From JBAZOJ01 sp041648755 (GTDB taxonomy: Bacteria > Planctomycetota > B143-G9), in contig JBAZOJ010000097.1 in NCBI GenBank assembly GCA_041648755.1, forward strand, positions 1-12,060: 12,060 bases of DNA, read 5' to 3'. Made by a program: the position numbers and the translations under genes. Shown piece by piece: positions 1 through 5,656 of this stretch (position 1 is its first letter; every line of letters starts with the position of its first letter). Under the pieces are notes generated by a model. It was not told the DNA's origin, did no database searches, and saw nothing but the letters and a program-made list of their open reading frames with translations.

Positions 1-600
1 CTCGTGCAGACAGGCGACTTCGTGAAGGCCGGAGATCCGCTGACGGAAGGCCCGCTCGACCCGAAGGATCTTCTGCGCGTGTCCGGTCCTGAACGCTTGC
101 AGCGTTACATGCTGGACGAAGTCCAGAACGTCTATCGCAGCCAGAACGTGAGAAACGACGACAAGCACATCGAGATCATCATCCGGTCTATGTTCAACAA
201 GGTCGTCGTCACCGATCCGGGCGATACCGAACTGCTTCCAAACCAGGAAGTTCCTCGCTCCAGAATCGCTCAGATCAACGCCAAGGCTGCCTCGGAGAGC
301 CGCCATACCGCTTCATTCCAGCCTACTTTGAAGGGCATTATGAAGCAGGGCGTTCAAGCCGAGTCGTTCATAAGCGCGGCATCGTTCCAGGAAACCAGCA
401 AAGTCCTTACTGACGCGGCCGTTGCGGCCAAGTTCGACAACCTGCGCGGCCTCAAGGAAAACGTCATCGTCGGTCATATCATCCCTGCTGGCACGGGTTT
501 CGAGAAGTTCTACAACGCGAAAGTCTTGTACGCCGGAGAGCCCGTAGACAGCTTGCCTGCAGAAGGCGGCGATGACCTTTTTGACGGCCCCGCACTGTGA
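1..600 (+). CDS. rpoC: RNA polymerase subunit beta' (C-terminal part)
   Basis: This is the 3' end of the gene for the beta' subunit of DNA-directed RNA polymerase, which forms the catalytic cleft with beta. The frame is open from the first base, so the gene begins upstream of the window; about 199 codons are visible before TGA. Recognisable C-terminal motifs in order are DVxTEGPxxPxDLLR-like (TEGPLDPKDLLRVSG), RYMLDEVQNVYRSQ, DKHIEIIIRSM, ESFISAASFQETSKVLTDAA and LRGLKENVIVGHIIPAGTG, all of which align with the family. The last roughly 20 residues (acidic, ending DDLFDGPAL) are the usual variable tail. rpsL follows after 67 bases that contain a promoter candidate, so the downstream genes may be transcribed both by readthrough from rpoBC and from their own start. 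Confidence 0.97.
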   Translation, partial: LVQTGDFVKAGDPLTEGPLDPKDLLRVSGPERLQRYMLDEVQNVYRSQNVRNDDKHIEIIIRSMFNKVVVTDPGDTELLPNQEVPRSRIAQINAKAASESRHTASFQPTLKGIMKQGVQAESFISAASFQETSKVLTDAAVAAKFDNLRGLKENVIVGHIIPAGTGFEKFYNAKVLYAGEPVDSLPAEGGDDLFDGPAL

Positions 601-608
601 GTTTTTCC

Positions 609-635
609 TTGCAACCAGGGAAAAGACACTATAAT
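609..635 (+). promoter_or_regulatory. candidate sigma70-type promoter for rpsL-rpsG-fusA
   Basis: TTGCAA at 609-614 (four of six matches to TTGACA) and a perfect TATAAT at 630-635 are separated by 15 bases. Transcription would start near 642, giving a leader of about 25 bases that contains the rpsL Shine-Dalgarno GGAGGA at 659-664. The exact -10 and its place between rpoC and rpsL support the call; the short spacer is the weak point. Confidence 0.6.
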
Positions 636-667
636 TCTTCGCTCGCTTTGTGCTATTCGGAGGAAGC

Positions 668-1039
668 ATGCCCACAATGAACCAGTTGATCCGCAAGCCG
701 AGGAGGCACCAGAAGTCCCGGACAAAGGCTCCGGTACTCGATCAGTGCCCCCAAAAGCGCGGAGTTTGCCTCGCTGTGAAGACAATGACGCCCAAGAAGC
801 CCAACTCGGCCCTCCGCAAGATCGCCAGAGTCAGGCTTTCGAACAACAAGGAAGTCACAGTCTATATCCCAGGCGAAGGTCACAACTTGCAGGAGCACTC
901 GATCGTCCTCATCAGAGGCGGCCGTGTTCGCGATCTGCCAGGCGTTAAGTACCACATCATCCGCGGTACTTTGGACACTCAGGGCGTTGAAGCCCGTCGT
1001 CAGAGCCGGTCCAAGTACGGCGCCAAGAGACCGAAATAG
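668..1039 (+). CDS. rpsL: 30S ribosomal protein S12
   Basis: S12 lies at the decoding centre of the 30S subunit and helps control tRNA selection accuracy. The 123-residue product has the family hallmarks: NQLIRKPR at the N-terminus, CPQKRGVC (27-34), TPKKPNSALRK (41-51), GEGHNLQEHS (69-78) and LIRGGRVRDLPGVKYH (81-96). Asp89, the site methylthiolated by RimO in many bacteria, is present. Residue 88 is Arg, where E. coli and most bacteria have Lys; Lys-to-Arg here is a known streptomycin-resistance change. The start is set by GGAGGA at 659-664, four bases before the ATG region; an in-frame upstream ATG at 650 lies before the Shine-Dalgarno and is rejected. rpsG follows 11 bases after the stop. 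Confidence 0.98.
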   Translation: MPTMNQLIRKPRRHQKSRTKAPVLDQCPQKRGVCLAVKTMTPKKPNSALRKIARVRLSNNKEVTVYIPGEGHNLQEHSIVLIRGGRVRDLPGVKYHIIRGTLDTQGVEARRQSRSKYGAKRPK

Positions 1040-1050
1040 CGGAGTAAACG

Positions 1051-1518
1051 ATGAACAAGGTAAAACAACTTCGCTTTTCCATAAAGCCTGATCCCAAGTA
1101 CGGAAACGCTCTTGCGGCCAAGTTTATCAACTCGATCATGTGGCAGGGCAAGAAGTCGATCGCCGAGACCATTCTCTACGACGCAATTGACATCATCGGC
1201 AAGCAGGTGAAGGACGAGGATCCCCTGAAGGTCTTCGAGGAAGCCATCAAGAACATCATGCCGGTCGTCGAAGTCAAGAGCAAGCGTATCGGCGGCGCTA
1301 CCTATCAAGTTCCCGTGCAGGTAAATCCACGCCGTCGTCAGTCTCTGGCTTTCCGTTGGATTCTCCTGGCTGCCCGCTCGAAAAAGGGCAAGCCCATGGC
1401 TCAGAGACTCGCCCACGAGTTGATGGATGCCTACCACAAGGAAGGCGCTGCTTGGACCACGCGCGAAAACACCCACAAGATGGCTGAGGCCAATAAGGCT
1501 TTCGCGCACTTCGGCTAG
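1051..1518 (+). CDS. rpsG: 30S ribosomal protein S7
   Basis: S7 nucleates assembly of the 30S head by binding the 3' major domain of 16S rRNA and contacts tRNA at the E site. The 155-residue product has the normal length. Visible signatures are DPKYGNALAAKFIN near the N-terminus, the central VKSKRIGGATYQVPVQV and NPRRRQSLAFRWIL blocks, and the C-terminal ENTHKMAEANKAFAHF. The N-terminus MNKVKQLRFSI replaces the more usual MPRRR-type start but the alignment settles from DPKYGN on. GGAG at 1041-1044 precedes the ATG by six bases. It lies between rpsL and fusA, the usual str-operon order. In E. coli this operon is repressed by S7 binding the rpsL-rpsG gap; here that gap is only 11 bases, too short for the same structure. 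Confidence 0.97.
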   Translation: MNKVKQLRFSIKPDPKYGNALAAKFINSIMWQGKKSIAETILYDAIDIIGKQVKDEDPLKVFEEAIKNIMPVVEVKSKRIGGATYQVPVQVNPRRRQSLAFRWILLAARSKKGKPMAQRLAHELMDAYHKEGAAWTTRENTHKMAEANKAFAHFG

Positions 1519-1532
1519 GCATCGGGGCTTTC

Positions 1533-2003
1533 ATGGAGCCTGAGTCCGGCGTCGAGATCTCCGACATACGCAACATCGGGATTGTAGCGCATATAGATGC
1601 CGGAAAGACCACTACTACCGAGCGCATCCTTTTCTACACGGGCGTTGAGCACAGGATGGGTTCGGTTGACGAAGGTACGACGGTAACCGACTACCTTGAG
1701 GAAGAAAGAAAACGCGGCATAACGATCACTTCCGCCGCGATTTCCACCTTCTGGCGGGGCAAGATGATAAACATCATCGACACCCCGGGACATGTGGATT
1801 TTACCGCTGAGGTCGAGAGATCTCTCAGGGTTCTCGACGGGGCGGTTGTTATCTTTGACTCGGTTGAGGGCGTTGAAGCGCAGTCCGAGACCGTTTGGCG
1901 CCAGGCTGACAAGTACAAGGTGCCCCGGATTGCGTACGCCTCGGTGTGGTTCCTCTGCCGATCCAGATGCCAATGGGCATCGAATCGTCCTTCGTGGGAA
2001 TGA
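1533..2003 (+). pseudogene. fusA: elongation factor G, EF-G2 class: 5' part (GTPase domain), frame broken
   Basis: This frame encodes the N-terminal part of the EF-G G domain. Family motifs visible: P-loop AHIDAGKT (19-26), switch region with TVTDYLEEERKRGITITSAA (about 50-69), DTPGH (83-87) and VWRQADKYKVPRIAY up to Tyr135. After Tyr135 the frame leaves the family and runs 21 unrelated residues to a TGA at 2001-2003. The next motif, G4 NKxD, which sets guanine specificity, occurs in no frame. The genuine sequence resumes in another frame at about 1937. TVTD in the switch region matches mitochondrial EF-G2 rather than the canonical TMDW/MDSM. The ATG has only a weak Shine-Dalgarno (GGGG, 1524-1527). 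As it stands the product could not be a working GTPase; an assembly or sequencing error is a serious alternative to a true mutation. Confidence 0.85.
1932..1945 (+). other. fusA: deletion/frameshift junction in fusA
   Basis: The upstream frame reads VPRIAY (Tyr codon 1935-1937). The frame that carries the rest of the gene reads RLG from CGC at 1937-1939, followed by VVPLPIQMPMG. In canonical EF-G about 20 residues, including NKMD, lie between these two blocks. Restoring 20 codons means about 61 missing bases, and 2015 + 61 = 2076 is an exact multiple of three (691 residues), a normal EF-G length. The only sequence shared at the join is about one base, so there is no long direct repeat to explain it. 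Confidence 0.8.
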
Positions 2004-3547
2004 TTGATGTGATTGGCCGCCGCGCCTTCTTCTTCGATGAAGATGAACTGGGCGCGAAAGTTTCCTCCCGGGAAGTGCCTGAGGAATTCCGGGACGAAGT
2101 CGAAATTAGACGGGCCGAACTTGTCGAGAAAGTCGCCGAGTTCGACGAAGTGATCCTTGAAAAGTACATAGACGGAACGGAACCGTCCGAAGAGGAACTG
2201 ATTCAGGCAACAAGGCGCGTCACCCTTGCGTTTCAAGCGGTCCCCGTGCTATGCGGGAGTTCGCTCAGAAACAAGGGTGTGCAGCCCCTGCTCGACAAGA
2301 TTGTCGAGTTGCTGCCATCGCCACTTGACGTCCCTCCGGTCAAGGGAGTTGATCCCAAGACAGGCAGGGAGGAGACCCGCGAAACCGATCCCTCGGAACC
2401 AACGGCCGCTCTTGCCTTCAAGATTATCGCCCTTCCAACCGGCGACTTGACATTCCTGAGGGTTTACAGCGGTTCGGTGAAGCCAGGCGCAAGGCTCTTC
2501 AACCCGAGACTCACCAAATTCGAGCGAATCTCCCAAGTCTACAGAATGGCCGCTGATCAGCGCAAGGCAATGGCCGAGTGCAGATCGGGCGACATCTGCG
2601 CGGTGACAGGCCTGAAATTGACCTCCACGGGCGATACACTGTGCAACGAAGCCAGAAAAATCCTGCTTGAGAAGATGGCTTTCCCGGAAACTCTCGTCTC
2701 CGTGGCGATTGAGCCCGAGACGAACGCTGAAAGGGAACGCCTTGAGGTGTCTCTTGGCACCATCTCTCGCGAGGATCCGACCTTCAAGTACGGCTACGAC
2801 AACGAGACGGGCCAACTGCTGATCTCCGGAATGGGCGAACTCCACTTGGAAATTATCACCCATCGGCTGATTGGCGAATATAAGGTCCGACTTCGTTCCG
2901 GCGAGCCCCGCGTTTCATACCGTGAGACGGTGACGGAGGCTGCCCAGAACGAAGGCGTTTTCGAGAGCATTGTCGGCGGAAAGCCGATGTACGGAAAGGT
3001 TCTGCTGATGGTCGAGCCAAATCCCGGAGTGCTTGCTCCGACCTTCGATTTCCGCTTCTCTGATCCCCGGCTGACTGAGGATTTGAGGAAAGCGATCACC
3101 GAAGGCGCTTTGGGCGCGGCCGCTTCAGGAGTTCTGGCCTCCTATCCGAGCATCTACTTGAAGGTGCATTTGGTGGGAGCTGAGTTCCGGGAAACCGAGA
3201 CTACGCCAGCGGCGTTTGCTGCTGCTGCTTCGGCGGCCTACAAGAACACGTTCGAGGCGGCTCATCCCGCCCTTCTGGAGCCGCTGATGTCCTTCGAGGT
3301 CTCGACGCCTGAGGATTACCTCGGGGCAGTGATCAACGACTTTGGCCGCAGGCGTGCAACGATAAGCCATGTCGGCTCTCGGGGCACAAATACGCAGGTC
3401 GTCAAGGGAACCGTTCCGCTGTCTGAAATGTTTGGTTACGCGACCGCTGTCAGGTCTCTGTCCCAGGGCAGGGCGGTCTATACGCTTGAGCCCTCAACGT
3501 ACCAGCGAGTACCTGAGGAAGTCGCGAAGAAGATATTGCTGGTCTGA
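1937..3547 (+). pseudogene. fusA: elongation factor G, EF-G2 class: 3' part (rest of G domain and domains II-V), frame broken
   Basis: This frame carries the rest of EF-G and ends with TGA at 3545-3547. In order: the G5 block VPVLCGSSLRNKGVQPLLD, domain II (LTFLRVYSGSVKPG ... GLKLTSTGDTL), domain III (ISREDPTFKYG, GMGELHLEIITHR), a divergent domain IV, and domain V with VPLSEMFGYATAVRSLSQGRA. Several blocks match human mitochondrial EF-G2 better than E. coli EF-G: RVTLAxxAVPVLCGS, the FERISQVYRMAADQR segment, DYLGAVINDFGRRR and the ending TLEPSTYQ. Domain IV has FRETETT where canonical EF-G has the YHDVDSS loop with its tip His needed for translocation. EF-G2 proteins of this class work with ribosome recycling factor to split ribosomes. 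A canonical EF-G is therefore expected elsewhere in the genome. rpsJ follows after 193 bases without an intervening tuf. Confidence 0.85.
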
Positions 3548-3558
3548 CCAGCTCTCCC

Positions 3559-3645
3559 GGCCGCCGGACAAGGCGCACCTATCGGCGGCCAAAAGCATCT
3601 CCCGGATGAGCGCGCATCTCGCCGGGAAAAAGCTCGAAAGAGCTT
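3559..3645 (+). repeat. cluster of three inverted repeats after fusA
   Basis: Three stem-loops follow the fusA stop. GGCCGCCG (3559-3566) pairs exactly with CGGCGGCC (3583-3590) across a 16-base loop. TCCCGG (3600-3605) pairs with CCGGGA (3622-3627), with an extra inner GATG/CATC. AAGCTC (3630-3635) pairs with GAGCTT (3640-3645) across a GAAA tetraloop. Each is followed on this strand by A-rich rather than T-rich sequence, so none is a standard intrinsic terminator. They could protect the str mRNA 3' end, be processing sites, or slow readthrough. Confidence 0.5.
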
Positions 3646-3671
3646 GACCGTTTCCAAACGGTGACTACAAT
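3644..3671 (+). promoter_or_regulatory. sigma70-type promoter for the S10 operon
   Basis: TTGACC (3644-3649, five of six to consensus) and TACAAT (3666-3671, five of six) are 16 bases apart, in the only sizeable gap of the cluster and pointing at rpsJ. Transcription would start near 3678, leaving a leader of about 60 bases. This is the best promoter match in the window and the likely main source of the rpsJ-to-rpsE transcript. The -35 box overlaps the right arm of the GAAA hairpin by two bases. Confidence 0.7.
3647..3662 (+). promoter_or_regulatory. operator-like palindrome in the rpsJ promoter spacer
   Basis: ACCGTTT (3647-3653) and AAACGGT (3656-3662) form a perfect 7-base inverted repeat around CC. 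It overlaps the last three bases of the -35 box and fills nearly all of the spacer up to three bases before the -10. A dimeric DNA-binding protein here would compete with RNA polymerase. The position is suggestive; no regulator gene or second copy is present in the window. Confidence 0.4.
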
Positions 3672-3687
3672 TCGCGCCCTTGTTTTG

Positions 3688-3705
3688 CCGCTTTGAGAGA
3701 AGCGG
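3688..3705 (+). promoter_or_regulatory. leader hairpin upstream of rpsJ
   Basis: CCGCTT (3688-3693) pairs exactly with AAGCGG (3700-3705) across a TGAGAG loop, starting about 10 bases after the predicted transcription start. It lies well before the rpsJ Shine-Dalgarno GGAG (3732-3735). In Gammaproteobacteria an S10 leader is bound by L4, but that leader is much longer, so similarity of mechanism is not claimed. It may simply stabilise the 5' end. Confidence 0.35.
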
Positions 3706-3740
3706 GTGTTGTCTTTGTGTCCTTCTCGTCTGGAGTGACT

Positions 3741-4046
3741 ATGTCATCCAATATTCGGATTCGTCTGGAGTCCTTTGACCACGAGGCCCTTGACCGGGCC
3801 GCGCGCGATATCGTTGAAAACGCCAAGCGCACCGGTGCCCGCGTCGCCGGCCCTGTGCCGCTGCCAACTAAGCTTGAGCGTTTTACGGTGCTTCGCAGCC
3901 CGCACGTGGACAAGAAGTCTCGCGAGACGTTCGAGATCCGCACCCACAAGAGGTTGATTGTGATCTCCGAACATACTCCGAATACCGTTCCCTCGATCGA
4001 TAAAGTGGAGATCCCCGCTGGCGTCAACATCTCCATAAAGATGTAG
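3741..4046 (+). CDS. rpsJ: 30S ribosomal protein S10
   Basis: S10 is a 30S head protein that also binds NusB in transcription antitermination complexes. The 101-residue product matches the family's usual length of about 102. Motifs: IRIRLESFDHEALDRAARDIVENAKRTGA, then VAGPVPLPTKLERFTVLRSPHVDKKSRETFEIRTHKR, whose PLPT and SPHVDKKSREQFE-like blocks are diagnostic, and the C-terminal VEIPAGVNISIKM. The start is ATG with GGAG at 3732-3735; an in-frame ATG 48 bases upstream would lie inside the leader hairpin and gives non-family residues, so it is rejected. It is the first gene of the S10 operon behind its own promoter, with rplC 26 bases downstream. Confidence 0.98.
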   Translation: MSSNIRIRLESFDHEALDRAARDIVENAKRTGARVAGPVPLPTKLERFTVLRSPHVDKKSRETFEIRTHKRLIVISEHTPNTVPSIDKVEIPAGVNISIKM

Positions 4047-4072
4047 CCGTTCGAAATCCGTGTGAGGTTGCT

Positions 4073-4717
4073 ATGGTTGACATGATGTTGGGCAAAAAAA
4101 TCGGGATGACTTCGCTGTTCAGCGAAGACGGCAAGTTCGTACCCATCACGGTTATTGAGTTGGGTCCTTGCGTGGTCACCCAGATCAAGACCAAGTCCAA
4201 GGACGGCTACGACGCCGTGCAAATGGGATACGGCGATAAGCGCGAGAAGCGCACCAAGAAGCCGGTCCTCGGACACTTCAATAAGGCAGGCGTGACCCCC
4301 AAGCGTTGGCTTCGCGAAGTTCACGTCCAGAAGCCCGAAGATTTTCAGATCGGCCAGGAGATTTCCGTTGCGGAGTTCAGCGAAGCAAAGAATGTCGACG
4401 TCATCGGCACGATGAAAGGTCGCGGTTTCGCTGGCGCTATGAAGCGCTACGGGTTCAAGGGCGGACGCGACAGCCACGGCTTTACATGGCACCGTGCCCT
4501 GGGCTCTATCGGCTCCAACACAGATCCTGGTCACACACTTCGCGGAAAGAGAATGCACGGCCATATGGGTAACGTCCGCCGCACCGCCAAGAACATCAAG
4601 GTCTTCAAGGTTGATACCGAGCGGAACCTGATTCTTGTTGTCGGTCAAGTGCCGGGCGCCAATCAGGGCTTTGTGATGGTTCGCAAGGTCCAGGGCAAGC
4701 AGAGCACTTCGGAGTAG
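4073..4717 (+). CDS. rplC: 50S ribosomal protein L3
   Basis: L3 is a primary 23S rRNA-binding protein needed early in 50S assembly, with a long loop reaching towards the peptidyl transferase centre. The 214-residue product is of normal length. It starts MVDMMLGKKIGMTSLF, in which LGKKIGMT is the family N-terminal signature. The central loop GRGFAGAMKRYGFKGGRDSHG, SIGSNTDPGHTLRGKRMHGHMGN, and VDTERNLILVVGQVPGA are all typical. The Gln methylated by PrmB in E. coli (in GQNQTPG) is not kept here (GSNTDPG). GAGG at 4064-4067 supports the first of three close ATGs (4073, 4082, 4085). rplD starts two bases after the stop, implying coupled translation. Confidence 0.97.
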   Translation: MVDMMLGKKIGMTSLFSEDGKFVPITVIELGPCVVTQIKTKSKDGYDAVQMGYGDKREKRTKKPVLGHFNKAGVTPKRWLREVHVQKPEDFQIGQEISVAEFSEAKNVDVIGTMKGRGFAGAMKRYGFKGGRDSHGFTWHRALGSIGSNTDPGHTLRGKRMHGHMGNVRRTAKNIKVFKVDTERNLILVVGQVPGANQGFVMVRKVQGKQSTSE

Positions 4718-4719
4718 AT

Positions 4720-5346
4720 ATGGATATCCAAATATACGACTTTGAAGGCAAATCAGCCGGCACCGTGCCTTTTGACACGGCTGCTCTCGGCGACAAGATT
4801 TTGCCGCGTCTGATGCATCAGGCTATCGTGATGTACGAGGCGAACAAGCGCGTGGGCACTGCAAAGGTGAAAACCCGCTCGGAAGTGCTTTTTACTAAGC
4901 GCAAACCGTGGAAGCAGAAACACACTGGTCGCGCCCGCGCTGGCCGCTTCAGCTCTCCCCTGTGGGTAGGCGGCGGTCGTGTGTTCGGTCCCAAACCGCA
5001 TGATTTCTCTCGCGGTATGCCCAAGAAGGCCAGAAGGTTGGCTCTCCGCAGCGCTCTGTTGTCCAAGTTCCAGGACAGCGAGGTCTTTGCGTTGACCGCC
5101 TTCGACATCTCCGAGCCCCGCACCAAGCTTGTCGCTGGCTTCCTCAGAAACTCCGGCATCCCTGGCCCCAGCATTCTTTTCGTCACCAAGGATGTCGACC
5201 CCAACGTCGTGAAGTCAGTTCGTAACATCTCCAAGGTCAGCATTATGCCTGTCGCCGATCTGAACTGTTACGATGTGCTCAGGCACAAGACGATTATCTT
5301 CACGGCTGACGCCCTGGCCCAGCTCGGGCAGGAGGCAAGCAAATGA
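4720..5346 (+). CDS. rplD: 50S ribosomal protein L4
   Basis: L4 binds 23S rRNA domain I early in assembly, and its long loop lines the peptide exit tunnel. The 208-residue product is close to the usual 200-210. Visible blocks: LPRLMHQAIVMYEANKRVGTAKVKTRSEV, the loop KPWKQKHTGRARAGRFSSPLWVGGGRVFGPKP (62-93), and KKARRLALRSALLSK. Residue 68 is His where most bacteria have Gly (QKGTGRAR), next to positions where changes give macrolide resistance. Its Shine-Dalgarno GGAG (4711-4714) overlaps the end of rplC, and its stop overlaps the rplW start by four bases (ATGA). In E. coli L4 represses the S10 operon; nothing here shows whether it does so in this organism. Confidence 0.97.
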   Translation: MDIQIYDFEGKSAGTVPFDTAALGDKILPRLMHQAIVMYEANKRVGTAKVKTRSEVLFTKRKPWKQKHTGRARAGRFSSPLWVGGGRVFGPKPHDFSRGMPKKARRLALRSALLSKFQDSEVFALTAFDISEPRTKLVAGFLRNSGIPGPSILFVTKDVDPNVVKSVRNISKVSIMPVADLNCYDVLRHKTIIFTADALAQLGQEASK

Positions 5347-5636
5347 GCCCCCTTCAACTCGATACCTATGAAGTCCTGAAGAGACCCATGGTGAGCGAGC
5401 GCTCGATGGAGCTCGTGAATACACTCAACGTTTACGTTTTCAAGGTTCACCCCGAAGCGACCAAAGAACAGATCAAGAAGGCCGTCGAAGTGGTCTTCAG
5501 TGTCAAGGTCTTGGCGGTCAATACAACGAACCGCAAGGGGAAACCGCGACGGATCCGCTTCCGCGAGGGCAAGAGGTCCAACTGGAAGAAGGCGTACGTC
5601 AAGCTGGCTAAGGACTCCAAGATAGACCTGATCTAA
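5343..5636 (+). CDS. rplW: 50S ribosomal protein L23
   Basis: L23 sits at the tunnel exit and is the docking site for trigger factor and the signal recognition particle. The 97-residue product has the normal length and pattern: YEVLKRPMVSERSMEL, YVFKVHPEATKEQIKKAVEVVFSVKVLAVNT and KGKPRRIRFREGKRSNWKKAYVKL. The start overlaps the rplD stop (ATGA) and has a full AGGAGG at 5330-5335 inside rplD, seven bases upstream. rplB follows 20 bases after the stop. Confidence 0.97.
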   Translation: MSPLQLDTYEVLKRPMVSERSMELVNTLNVYVFKVHPEATKEQIKKAVEVVFSVKVLAVNTTNRKGKPRRIRFREGKRSNWKKAYVKLAKDSKIDLI

Positions 5637-5656
5637 GGGATCGGAGCAAAGCGAAA

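Noticed and set aside
603..624. TTTTCC/GGAAAA inverted repeat just after rpoC, as a terminator
   Set aside because: On the coding strand the T-run is on the 5' side and the 3' side is A-rich, so it does not fit an intrinsic terminator for rpoC; it also overlaps the promoter.
1930..1950. Programmed ribosomal frameshift in fusA
   Set aside because: There is no slippery heptamer or following structure, and about 20 residues including NKxD are absent from every frame; a shift alone would not restore the protein.
3559..3590. GGCCGCCG/CGGCGGCC stem as a classic intrinsic terminator of fusA
   Set aside because: The stem is followed by AAAAGC, not T residues, and the 16-base loop is long.
3665..4648. 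Long open frame on the minus strand (327 codons) opposite rpsJ and rplC
   Set aside because: It is antisense to two strongly conserved ribosomal protein genes, has no family resemblance I can see and no clear ribosome binding site. Codon bias of the sense genes explains the lack of stops.
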